A stretch of DNA of 27,864 nucleotides. It comes from a virus. Positions 1 through 9,600 of this stretch are shown in pieces (the first letter of the stretch is position 1; every line of letters starts with the position of its first letter). Both the position numbers and the translations under genes were made by a program. The stretch spans positions 1 to 27,864 of the IMG/VR virus record IMGVR_UViG_3300009009_000038. One strand, 5' to 3'. The notes beneath the pieces were generated by a model. It saw only the letters and a program-made list of their open reading frames with translations, searched no databases and was not told where the DNA came from.

Positions 1-1961
1 AATTCAGCTGCAGTGGGCAACTTTGTAAGAGAGTTGAACTTTTCAGGACGATATTCATCTCTAATAAAAGTTTTTTGAGAGTCGTATTTAGATATTGCTG
101 GTTCAGGATTTTCTATATTAAAAAGCATATTTTCTAAATCTATCTGCTTTTGTGTAGGTTTAAAACTATTAAACTTCAATTGAGAATTTATCTTATCAAC
201 TTCTTTAGGAGTGAGTTTCTTACCTTTTTGAGCAGTCTCAAGCTTTGCACCAAACTTAGCCATGTCTGAGCTTTTAGCTTTTTTAATCTTTCCTTTAGCA
301 AGAGCATCACTCTCTAAACCATATTCTTCTGCTGTATCGAGAATAGCATTTTGTATACCAGCAGCTGTCTGTTTTTTGTTTGCAATATCTTTAAGTTTCA
401 TATTTGCTCCAGACATCATTGCTTTAGCTGAGGACAGTTTCAATAAATCAAATGGATCATCTCCTTCTGTGTCTTCAACAAGTTTAAGAGATTTATCCAT
501 AACCTTGTTTTGCCTAGCTTCTGTTTTGCTTATATCGTTAATATAATTTTTAAACTTTTTACCCTTTGCTTTAGGGTCATCCAACTCACTAACTCCGTAG
601 GAAGGAATTTTCATATTGCCAAATACAACAAGGCTTTCTTCATCACTACCTCCATCTCTGAGTTTCATAGCAGGTTCACCCCTTTCAACTTCCACAGGAT
701 TGTCACCATAGGTGATTCCAATTCCTGTTCTTCCTTGTCCATCAGATTCATCGTGAGACTGTCCTCTAAACATTATAGTTTCACCACCATCAGGTAAATA
801 AGGATTTTGAGAAATAGGTTCTGCATATCCACCCCAATAGGTTTGAAGCTCTCCACCCATTTGGAAATCAGGTCTTTCTGTAGACATAGCTCTTTCACTA
901 GGAGAAGCGTATTCTTTAAGATGACCACCAGACCTCAGCATGTCTGCATCATTTGGAGCTTTGAGTAAATCTTTAACGTCATACTCTCCAAACTTTGCAA
1001 TCACTTGTGGTTGCCAATCATTACTAACCCAACCTCCATCTTCCATGAATGCATTGAACTGACCTTGTTGTAAGTTCTGAGCTCCTTGTTGAAAAGCTGA
1101 TGCACCTAATGTCTGTGCATTTCTTTTCATCCTATTCTCAGTTCCTATGTTTATAATACCGCTACCTATATTACCAGCAATCTCTGCACTTTTTCCCACT
1201 TGATTAGCTCCTGCAATTATCAGTCCTAAATCTGCCCTACCACCTTTTCTAAACTGCTTAATCTTGTTACTATCATCAAGAGGTTCATATCCCATGTCAG
1301 AATAAATGTCTCCAGGATTGTACATGTTTTGAATCTCTGTCAAGTTTCCACCTATCTCCATACCATTCTTAGCAAGAAAGTTTGTACCCATTCCATAAGG
1401 ATCACCAAGTTCTCCTGGTTGAACAAGATTGTCTTCAGGTCTTACATATTTACGATTTATTCTTTCAGGAGTCAGTCCAGAAACTTGTGCAGAAAGATTA
1501 GCAAGATTAGTAAGTTGCCTAGCTGATTGAGCTTGTTTAACAGCTTGATTTATCTTTCTACCAGCATTAATCACTTGTCCCAAAGGTTTTGCAAATGGTC
1601 CTGCCATAGATGCAGCTTGGTCTAAAAGTTTTCCTCCTGCAGAAGGAGTTTGTTGTTTAGGTTGTGCAGGTTGTGTAGGAGTGTTTCCAAAACCCAAGCT
1701 TTGTGTTTGGTCTTGTGTAACAACTCCTCCAGGAGCTTGAACTAACCCTGTTAATTTATCAATAAAAGCAGATGAGTTTCCTGATTGTTGAGGAAGGTTT
1801 CCTAAGGCAGATGACAATGCTTGGAAGTCAAACGTACCTCCAGCCACTGCTTTTTTTAAAGCTTTACCATGTTTAGCCATAAATGCTTCCTCTGTAGGAA
1901 ACTTCTTGTAGAACTCAGCTTCAGACTTAACACCAGCAATTTTGAGCATTTTTGCTTTCAT
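1..1961 (-). CDS. Large Gly-Gly-motif virion/cargo-like protein, C-terminus outside window
   Basis: The minus frame is open without a stop from the ATG at 1961-1959 to the window edge, giving about 653 residues of an incomplete protein. It starts one base after the TGA of the upstream gene. The N-terminus (MKAKMLKIAGVKSEAEFYKK, then FPTEEAFMAKHGK) is followed by a Gln/Pro-rich linker near residues 95-110. A Gly/Ala-rich, possibly membrane-active stretch lies near residues 225-265. Gly-Gly motifs recur: MEIGG, FRKGG, MEDGG, LRSGG, QMGGE, LRDGG. The distal part is Lys-rich and helical. No enzymatic motif was recognised. In crAss-like phages the slot after the muzzle gene holds internal cargo proteins ejected with the DNA, so a cargo or ejection role is inferred from position only. 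The open frame is certain; the function is not. Confidence 0.8.
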   Translation of the reverse strand, partial: MKAKMLKIAGVKSEAEFYKKFPTEEAFMAKHGKALKKAVAGGTFDFQALSSALGNLPQQSGNSSAFIDKLTGLVQAPGGVVTQDQTQSLGFGNTPTQPAQPKQQTPSAGGKLLDQAASMAGPFAKPLGQVINAGRKINQAVKQAQSARQLTNLANLSAQVSGLTPERINRKYVRPEDNLVQPGELGDPYGMGTNFLAKNGMEIGGNLTEIQNMYNPGDIYSDMGYEPLDDSNKIKQFRKGGRADLGLIIAGANQVGKSAEIAGNIGSGIINIGTENRMKRNAQTLGASAFQQGAQNLQQGQFNAFMEDGGWVSNDWQPQVIAKFGEYDVKDLLKAPNDADMLRSGGHLKEYASPSERAMSTERPDFQMGGELQTYWGGYAEPISQNPYLPDGGETIMFRGQSHDESDGQGRTGIGITYGDNPVEVERGEPAMKLRDGGSDEESLVVFGNMKIPSYGVSELDDPKAKGKKFKNYINDISKTEARQNKVMDKSLKLVEDTEGDDPFDLLKLSSAKAMMSGANMKLKDIANKKQTAAGIQNAILDTAEEYGLESDALAKGKIKKAKSSDMAKFGAKLETAQKGKKLTPKEVDKINSQLKFNSFKPTQKQIDLENMLFNIENPEPAISKYDSQKTFIRDEYRPEKFNSLTKLPTAAE

Positions 1962-1962
1962 A

Positions 1963-4900
1963 TCAGTTGTATTTATCAAGCCATCCACCTTTGGATGGTT
2001 TATTATAGTTTGTAAAGTTAAGCAATTGATCTAACTTCTTAATAGGTTGAGCATCAGCACTGTTAACACTAATACCACCTTTTGCTATTGGGTATTCTGT
2101 AACTGATTCTCCATCAAACTCATATTCTTCTCCAGGCTCCATGTATTGTACATCTCCTGTATCAGAAATACCAATAAGAGGTTCGTAAACTCCTTCCATT
2201 GTTATTTGGTTGGAATCTATTTCTACAGGTTCTCCCCAGTTCTCTGGATTCCAATAGCCCATATCATCCTTCTTTATATCTCCACCTTGTCTCTTTTGTT
2301 CTATTGCTCCTGCACCTAGCGCTCCCAATCCTGCGTAAGGTAGTAAACCTTTCATAGATGCATAAACTGTTCTAGGATCGTTATAATATCCAACAGCTTT
2401 TCCTTTCTTTACTGCGTTCTCCCAAAGACCTCTAGAATAATCTGTTTGAGAATTAAATCCTGGTTTAACTCTACCCAATCCTAGTTCTTTTAAATATTCA
2501 TTTATACTTTCATATGTTCCTGTTCCTCTTCTTGGTGTACGGTCAGAAAATACTCCAGAAGTTGTGTTTCTCATTTCTAGTCCAGGAATACTCTTAAGAT
2601 AGTAAGGGTTAGTAATATCTTCTACATCACCTTCCCACTTTCCTGGATTTATTCCTAAAGACCAACTTGTTTCTCCTTCTGGGATATTTACAGTGTTTAC
2701 AGTCTGCTCTGGTGTATAAAAAGTTAATCTTCCATAAGGATTTAGCTCTTTTACACTGTAGTTAACTCCTGACTTATTTCTTTTTGCAATTATATCATTC
2801 AGTACATTAATATTTGCATTGAATGTGTTTACATATTCTTCAACTGGAAGTTTGTTTATAGCTTGTTTATCTGCAAACTTAGATACAACATCTCCTGAGT
2901 AAAACGGTACCACTTCACCTGTAGGTTTTACTACAGTGTTAACAAACTCATCTTCTGTCATTTTAGAAACAATATCTTTGTCCTTTTCAGATGCTTTTTG
3001 TAAAGCTTCTTCTTTTGTAAGACCTGATCTGTTCTTTAATCTACTTGCACTAGTTGTAGAAGGCCTACTTACAAAATCACTCCTCCTTAGACGTGTTGGA
3101 AAAGCTTGATACATAGAGGTTAAAAAATTTGCTTTATCTTCCTCTGAAAGGGCTATGATGGTATCTTCATCTATATTACCAATTAATCCATACTGTTGAC
3201 CTATATCACTAAATCTCTGATTAATCTCACTATTTGAAATATCATTAAAATTCACTTGATTAGCTGTCTGAAAGTCCTCTATTCTTGAATTGAAGTCATC
3301 AAGTGTACGAATTCTTACAGAAGGATCGACTGGGTTGAGTCTATCTCTTGCAGCAAGTTCAGCAGCTGTTCTATCAAACTCTTCACGAGACATTCCAAAT
3401 ATTGTATTAGAAGGTCTAGACATCATACCTCCTTGAGGAGAAGGCATAGCCTCTCTTGCTACAGTGGGAAGCTTTTTCAAAGCAGCTTTTCCTACACCTT
3501 TTGCTACACCTTTTAACAACGGAGTACCAATTGCCACTCCTCCCATTACATCGCCAACTGTTAATGCTGGCATCACTATGTTTTCTGCAATTCTATTTAA
3601 TGTCTTTTCTTCTTGAGGAGAAAATCTAGATGATACTTTTCCTGTTTTCTCATCAAACTTCTTACCAGTTTGTTGTGCGTAATCTTTGTTTCTTTTGTTT
3701 ATTTCTTCTTTGCTTAACTGTTTACCTTTTGGAGATTGTATAACAGGTTGATCAGCAAGAGCTTGTTGCAACCTATACTCATCCATTGTAAGCATGTCTG
3801 TTCTTGGACTCTTTACATATGTACCATCTTGACTAATTGTCTTAGGTTTGAAATCCAAGCCTTCTTGGTAGTATTTCATTTCACCACCATTCTGCTTTTT
3901 AGAAAACTTTTTATCTGCTAGTTCTAATATCTTTTTATAACTTCCTCCTGAAGATTTCCAGTTATCTTCAATAAATTGAGTGAATGTATTATCATCTACA
4001 CCATAAGAATTAGCAGCATCCATTAATGCTGGTAATTCATACGCAGTGAAATCATACCATTTTGATCCTTTCTTTTTCCCACTTTCAACTCTTTGTTTTC
4101 CTATTTGAGTGATAACAGGGTTACCAAATGTAGCATTTGCTGCAAGTCTGGCGTAGGGAATTGTTTTTTCTTCCAATGTTTTTACATCAATACCTTCAGG
4201 GTTTTCTTGAATAGCATTTATTGCAGCATCTCCCACTGCACCCAATGGTTGTTTTATGAGCTCACTAAGTGCTGTAAATGGAAGCCCTTCATTAAATGCC
4301 TTTGCTGCTAATACAGGAGCTGCGTATGGAATTTGATCAATGAATGTATCTTTATATATATTTTGTACATATTGACTATATTCATTGTTCATCCTATCCT
4401 TTGCCCTAGAATCATTAAAAATCGATCTGTTATCTTTTGATTCAAAAGGTTTTGTAGACCTAACAGTTTCACGATTCATTGGTTTCTCAGTGACAATTGG
4501 TTTAAGCCTTGTGTTGTCTGAAACAGCTCTACCATTCTGTGCACTAGCCTTTGTCTTCTTTGCATAAGGACCATTGGAAGGAATGTCTCCTGTGCGTGCG
4601 TATGTGAATCCTACAGAACCAGGAAGACTACCACCCATTGCATATTGCCTCATCATAGGAGCAACTTCCTTATAATGTTCAGCAAAGTATTCTGCATCTT
4701 TAGGGTTATCAAATCTAATAGCTTCTCTATCTCTAAATGATGCATTAGGTTTAAATTGTAACTTACCATTAGGTCCTTCTTGTATGTAAGGTACAGCATA
4801 TTCTCCCATAGATGACATATAGTGTGTACCTGTTTCTCCAGGACGAACTCTTACAGGTTTACCATCAATCATTTCATTTCCACTAAATCTATAACTAGAA

Positions 4901-5142
4901 GGAGAAACACTTGTCATTCGTTTGGCAGAAGGGTTACCAAATTCAGCAGCTAATGCCATCTTAGATCTCATCTTTGCTAGGTTAAGAGACTCTAATTGTT
5001 CAGCTGTTAACTTACCACCCATTTGCATTGTTCCACCCCATGCACCATTATAATTAAATCCCTTGTCAGTGAGACCTCCCATGGTTCCTTCTATACCATT
5101 CTGGGCTTTTGGAGCTTCATATTTATCTAACCACTTTTTCAT
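1963..5142 (-). CDS. Large Gly-Gly-motif virion/cargo-like protein
   Basis: A protein of about 1059 residues if it starts at 5142. A longer start at 5214 adds a hydrophobic 24-residue leader but overlaps the preceding gene by about 70 bases. The 5142 start instead gives a TAG-T-ATG junction, matching the junction at the other end of this gene, so I prefer it. The N-terminus (MKKWLDKYEAPKAQNG) carries TMGG, AWGG and QMGG within residues 20-43. AMGG follows at 168-171, and later QNGG, PQGG, RQGG and AKGG. The last residues are SKGGWLDKYN, so WLDKY occurs at both ends. The middle has an Ala/Gly-rich segment around VMGGVAIG and a highly charged helical region. No catalytic domain was recognised. 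Position after the tail genes suggests an internal or cargo virion protein, possibly a processed precursor; that is inference. Confidence 0.85.
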   Translation of the reverse strand: MKKWLDKYEAPKAQNGIEGTMGGLTDKGFNYNGAWGGTMQMGGKLTAEQLESLNLAKMRSKMALAAEFGNPSAKRMTSVSPSSYRFSGNEMIDGKPVRVRPGETGTHYMSSMGEYAVPYIQEGPNGKLQFKPNASFRDREAIRFDNPKDAEYFAEHYKEVAPMMRQYAMGGSLPGSVGFTYARTGDIPSNGPYAKKTKASAQNGRAVSDNTRLKPIVTEKPMNRETVRSTKPFESKDNRSIFNDSRAKDRMNNEYSQYVQNIYKDTFIDQIPYAAPVLAAKAFNEGLPFTALSELIKQPLGAVGDAAINAIQENPEGIDVKTLEEKTIPYARLAANATFGNPVITQIGKQRVESGKKKGSKWYDFTAYELPALMDAANSYGVDDNTFTQFIEDNWKSSGGSYKKILELADKKFSKKQNGGEMKYYQEGLDFKPKTISQDGTYVKSPRTDMLTMDEYRLQQALADQPVIQSPKGKQLSKEEINKRNKDYAQQTGKKFDEKTGKVSSRFSPQEEKTLNRIAENIVMPALTVGDVMGGVAIGTPLLKGVAKGVGKAALKKLPTVAREAMPSPQGGMMSRPSNTIFGMSREEFDRTAAELAARDRLNPVDPSVRIRTLDDFNSRIEDFQTANQVNFNDISNSEINQRFSDIGQQYGLIGNIDEDTIIALSEEDKANFLTSMYQAFPTRLRRSDFVSRPSTTSASRLKNRSGLTKEEALQKASEKDKDIVSKMTEDEFVNTVVKPTGEVVPFYSGDVVSKFADKQAINKLPVEEYVNTFNANINVLNDIIAKRNKSGVNYSVKELNPYGRLTFYTPEQTVNTVNIPEGETSWSLGINPGKWEGDVEDITNPYYLKSIPGLEMRNTTSGVFSDRTPRRGTGTYESINEYLKELGLGRVKPGFNSQTDYSRGLWENAVKKGKAVGYYNDPRTVYASMKGLLPYAGLGALGAGAIEQKRQGGDIKKDDMGYWNPENWGEPVEIDSNQITMEGVYEPLIGISDTGDVQYMEPGEEYEFDGESVTEYPIAKGGISVNSADAQPIKKLDQLLNFTNYNKPSKGGWLDKYN

Positions 5143-5143
5143 A

Positions 5144-6016
5144 CTACTTGTAAGAAATTTGAGCAGGTGCTGTAATAAATTGAGAAACAATATGAGTTTC
5201 AGAAGAGTTGTCAAGAATATGCCTAACTTTAAGTTCTTTAGCTCTCAAAGGTTCCTTCTTAAAGGATCTTTTAGAGTAGTCCATATTAGCTTGGTTTACA
5301 ACTTTATCAACTGACATTGACTGACAACTGTTTAAAAACAGAGGCACTGATTTATTTTTAACCAATGACCAGAAAGTGTTGTATTGATAAAAATTACCAC
5401 TCTTCGTAAACGTTATAGTTTTACTATCTGTATTATATAAAGGATATTTTAAATACTGGCTGAGGTTGTTTATTGGTTTAGAAACAAGCTCAAGCACTCC
5501 TGAAGATTGTTGTCCGTTATATAAAATTGCTTTATTAAAATAATACTGATCTGTTTCAACCTTTTGATTATCGTTAAAAACACCATCAGTGCTTGGGAGA
5601 TACCTATACACCTTGCTGTAATCTTTTATGTTCTGAAGTATCTCATCATAATACTGATATGAAAAAGGATATTCAATTACATAAGGCTGAACACAGTCAT
5701 AAAACTTATTATATATAGTTGGGTTTGTCAAATGCCTCCACAAAGAAGCTGTATTTGATTGTTGGAATTCAATAGCTGCAATATTAAGTACATCAAGGTT
5801 TACTATTGGAAGGTTCCAACTTTTATTACAACAATTAATTCCTGTTGAAGCAACTGTAATTACCTTGGCATCATCTCCTACACTAACAGTGAATCCACTA
5901 ATCAGTGATGCTTTTGGAACATTAGAAGCAAGTATATTTCCCATATCATCTGATATGGAAAATACACTTAGTCTACTTCCAGCCTTTTTTAACTTTATAA
6001 TAATTGCTTTAGCCAT
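5144..6016 (-). CDS. Tail protein: beta module fused to a muzzle-C-terminus-like domain
   Basis: 290 residues. The first 70 or so (MAKAIIIKLKKAG, then KASLISGFTVSV and ITVASTG) align by eye with the N-terminus of the 201-residue protein encoded just upstream, including a shared KASL-x-SG-[YF]-T core. The rest (YVIEYPFSYQYYDEILQNIK, and later PLRAKELKVRHILDN with SQFITAP near the end) resembles what I recall as the C-terminal part of the large muzzle/tail protein in other crAss-like phages. Here it is separate and comes after the 1557-residue muzzle protein. The likely role is a component of the tail tip assembling with that protein. The stop lies one base before the next ATG, so the two are probably co-translated. 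The virion role is moderately sure; the exact position is not. Confidence 0.8.
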   Translation of the reverse strand: MAKAIIIKLKKAGSRLSVFSISDDMGNILASNVPKASLISGFTVSVGDDAKVITVASTGINCCNKSWNLPIVNLDVLNIAAIEFQQSNTASLWRHLTNPTIYNKFYDCVQPYVIEYPFSYQYYDEILQNIKDYSKVYRYLPSTDGVFNDNQKVETDQYYFNKAILYNGQQSSGVLELVSKPINNLSQYLKYPLYNTDSKTITFTKSGNFYQYNTFWSLVKNKSVPLFLNSCQSMSVDKVVNQANMDYSKRSFKKEPLRAKELKVRHILDNSSETHIVSQFITAPAQISYK

Positions 6017-6025
6017 TTGTTATTA

Positions 6026-6631
6026 TTAGCAAATTCCTTGATTATCACCATTCACTGTAAAGTAGTATGTGTTTGAGTTTGCTACAGTTGCTGCTGGCCA
6101 AACACAACTTAATCCTGAGAAAGCAGGGCATCCTGAACCATCTCTAGCTGATTGCCATACATTTCCAGTGTTACCGTCTTGAGTAAGTTTTATTGAAAGA
6201 GACGAGTTTCTTTGTACATTGATGACAGCTCTTTGAGTACAACTTGTATCATCAAAAGATGAACCTACTGCAACCCATGAAAGTCCTCCATCTTGTGAAT
6301 ATGCAAATGTCAAAAGTGGGAAAACAGAAGCGCCTGGATCATGTCTACCATAAAGAATCACTTGTATAAGATCTTGTGTAGTTGTAGTTGTAGTGGTGGT
6401 AAAACCAGAAACTGCCAAATCTATATAGTTTGGACAAAGAGCACTTGTAGACTTCACCCTTATTATAGACGTTCCATCAGGAACAACTACAGATGTATAC
6501 CCTGAAACAAGAGATGCTTTTGCTACAGATGTTTCAAAAGCAGAAACATACCCATCTACATTTGAATATAGATTGAAAGGTCCTGTATCAGCTCCTGCCG
6601 TAGTCAATGTTATTAATACTGTTTGTGCCAT
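6026..6631 (-). CDS. Putative tail-tip/adhesin protein with Thr-tract linker
   Basis: 201 residues in two parts. An N-terminal beta-rich module of about 75 residues (MAQTVLITLTTAG, AKASLVSGYTSVVV, SIIRVKSTSALC) is paralogous to the start of the next gene. A run of eight Thr follows after GF, and then a C-terminal domain of about 115 residues rich in aromatic, Ser and Cys residues (SQDGGLSWVAVGSS, FSGLSCVWPAATV). That looks like a small extracellular beta-sandwich or binding domain. The poly-Thr run resembles the linkers in three other proteins of this block. It lies between the muzzle gene and the second beta-module protein, with an A-rich leader (TATTATAAA before ATG). A receptor-binding or decorating role is inferred; no specific family was recognised. 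Confidence 0.78.
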   Translation of the reverse strand: MAQTVLITLTTAGADTGPFNLYSNVDGYVSAFETSVAKASLVSGYTSVVVPDGTSIIRVKSTSALCPNYIDLAVSGFTTTTTTTTQDLIQVILYGRHDPGASVFPLLTFAYSQDGGLSWVAVGSSFDDTSCTQRAVINVQRNSSLSIKLTQDGNTGNVWQSARDGSGCPAFSGLSCVWPAATVANSNTYYFTVNGDNQGIC

Positions 6632-6650
6632 TTTATAATATTTTAAGGTT

Positions 6651-9600
6651 TTAAGCTAGTGGGATGTATTCTGCTGTTCCTTCCAATGTACAGTTTACTG
6701 TTACCACTGTTGTAGTTGTGGTCGTAGTCACTGGAGGGATTAACACTGCAGTTCCTGCAAGAGTACAAAAACCAATTACAGCAGTTCCTGCTAATGTGCA
6801 ACTAAATGGACGTGCGGTGGTTGTGGTAGTTGTAGTAGTTGGTGGAATTGGAATCTCTTCGATTGCAAGAGCTTCTAAATCACATCCACCATTTAATCCA
6901 GAATAGAAGAAATTGTTTTCTGCAATATACCAGTTAGGAATATAGCTATGGAAACTCACCCAACTCTTTGTGTTGAAATTGAAAGAGAGTGTCCAAGACT
7001 TATTACAAAAATATGTAGGATCTGTTAAATAAACAACTTCACGAACCACGCTGTAAAATAATTCCTCACTAGGCATTCTATATTGGGTTTCAATATAAAA
7101 CTCATTTGTAACAGCGTCGTATTTAATGTCGTTTCTTAAAGGAATATAATCAAGTTTACTTATTATAACCCTATCAAACTTGCTATCAAATACACCATGT
7201 ATTCCTACGCCATTGAAATGGTTGTCTGTAGGAACATTTGGAAAATATCTAAGTATTTCAAAAGCAAGATGATCTGTAAAGAACCTATTCAATCCTGAAC
7301 CAAATGCTGACAAGTCTTGTGCACTGTTTCCTGAAATTAGAAACACTTGTCCTCTTTTTGCATCAATTGTTATCTGTCCTTGAGGAATCTTTAACAACAT
7401 TTTATTCTGACTTCCTACATAACCAAGATCTGTTTCTGCAAAATCTATTGGAGGAGAACTTCTGAACAATGTGTCGTTTCCTACGTAAGCAGCTTGAGGA
7501 TTGCTTGTATCAATTGTTAATAGAGTGTTGTAAAGCAATGATTTGTTTTCAAACCTTGCAAGGACAGCCCTGTTCTGAATACCATCTAAGCTTGTAAGTT
7601 TTCCATAATTCTGTGGAAAATCAAAGAAGCTAATTGGTCTGTATATCAACCAACTGTTTATACGATTGTCTGTATAACTTTGTTGCCTGTCAGAATATAT
7701 TGTTCTAAAAGGAAAATTTGTAAAACACTGATTGTCATTCCAGTTTATAGGAAGGTGTGAAAAGAAATTTTCCTTGTTTTGTTTTGAATAAGTTGTATTA
7801 TAATAATAAGTGTTATCAAACGCAATACTTACATTAGTTTCTTGGAACCAATCGTCAGGAATACCCGTGCTCACGTGTGGGAAGAAATCTCCTTCCTTAT
7901 TATTAAATGCTTGTCTAAGGTCTACATTTACACTTGACTCACAGTAGAATGTAGGAATGCCGTAAGCAAACATATACATCTTACCATCATAATATGTTCT
8001 TCCAGGATTCACTTCTGGAGGAAGTTGATTGTTTGGACAATCAAAATTATGAGCCTTAATAGATATGATATTCTTTAAAGAGAGTTCGTCTGGACCACCA
8101 TCGTCAACTACATAATCATATAATATAGACCTAGCTGAGTGCCAATATTCTGGATAGGCAACATTACCTATCTCATCGTAAAATATATCACTATCATCAG
8201 GAGCACCCACTCTATTATCAATAAAAAATGGTAGTTTAGTTTTAAAGGAAAACTCATTTATAAAAGTGTCTCCTCCAAAAACTGTAGCTTCTGAACTTGA
8301 TTGGTTTCCAATTTCTCTCTGGAATCCTGTATCAATTGTGTCATATGAATAAATCTGACCCCATTGATTAGTGAATATATTTTTGATAGATCCGTAGTAA
8401 CAAACAGTAGAGATGTCAAACAACTTCTCTGGTTGAGAACAATTAATTTCTGGAGAAGCTGTTGGAGCATTTGATACTATATATCTACTTTTATCTTCGA
8501 TTGCACTTTCTCCTCCAGAAAGAACCAAACTGGGGGATCGACTTGGGAAAGGTAGAGGTGCGTCTGTGCTTTTAGTTTTTAAATAAACAGAAGACTCTCT
8601 TTCGTAATTATTAATGTTATTAGTGTCTCCTGCAGATTGAACTCCAGGAATCAAATACTGCTTTATGTCAAGGTTTCTTTGTTTTACACCAAGACCATTA
8701 TCAATTGTAGACCAGTAGTCGTAGTTAGCAATTGAATTGTAAGAATACCCATAGTTCCTTCTAGTAATTCCATTTAGATAGATTGTCAGATAGGATTGAT
8801 AGGCAGCGAACATTGCAGATGCATTAAATGTGGCAGTTATGTTTGCAATTGATTCACTAGAGGCAAGAGCATCTTCTTGAGCTTGTTTACTTAAAAGTTT
8901 ATAAAGAGCATTATCTCTAACTTGAACAAAGTGAGCAGATCCTGCTCCAAATATAACGTTTTCAAGCTTTAAAACATTTCCAAGAAAAGGTTGTCCAAAA
9001 GATGTTTCTGGAGAATTGAATACATGTCTGTATTTAGATTCGTCTGTAGAAAAAGCAGAAAGTCTGTTTGGATAACACAACTCATTTGCTGAATCAGAAG
9101 AGTCACCAGTTTGAACAATTGTATATCCACCAATTGTAAATGCAACATTAGGTACTGTACCAATTTGTACTTGTAATATTCTAGAAGCACCAAAAGATAG
9201 AGTGACGTATTCGTTCGTTCCAGTGGCAGCATCAATATATCCAAACTTGGTAACAACACCATCTCCACTTACACGGTATGTATCATATTGTACAGCAATA
9301 GGAATAGCAGTAAATGTTCCAGATAGACCAACTGGTTTAGTCAATGAACATATCTGAAGGAGTTGTCCTGCATACATCGATGCACTTGTAATAGTGTTTG
9401 TAAAACAATCTGTATACTCGTAAAGTCCATCGGTTGCACAAGTTGCTTTATAAGTTACACATTCATTGTTGTATGCATTATTTTTTTCAAGAAGAAAGGG
9501 GTCCTCTCTAAGATCGTTATACGGGTAGTTTGGAAAATAGTAGTCTGTTCCTTCTCTGTTATATTTTCCTACATTTCTAAGAATTCCTTTTGCAACTACT

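Noticed and set aside
5143-5214. Upstream start at 5214 for the large cargo-like gene
   Set aside because: It overlaps the preceding gene by about 70 bases. The hydrophobic leader it adds is the antisense-frame reading of that gene's end, and the 5142 ATG matches the stop-T-ATG junction seen again at 1963.
6360-6410. Phase-variable DNA microsatellite in the Thr tract
   Set aside because: Several Thr codons are mixed, so the DNA is not a uniform repeat and slippage is unlikely.
6026-6631. Diversity-generating retroelement variable region
   Set aside because: No reverse transcriptase and no template copy were seen in the window.
6664-6906. Plus-strand Val-rich open frame
   Set aside because: The Val runs are the reverse strand of the Thr tracts of the muzzle gene.
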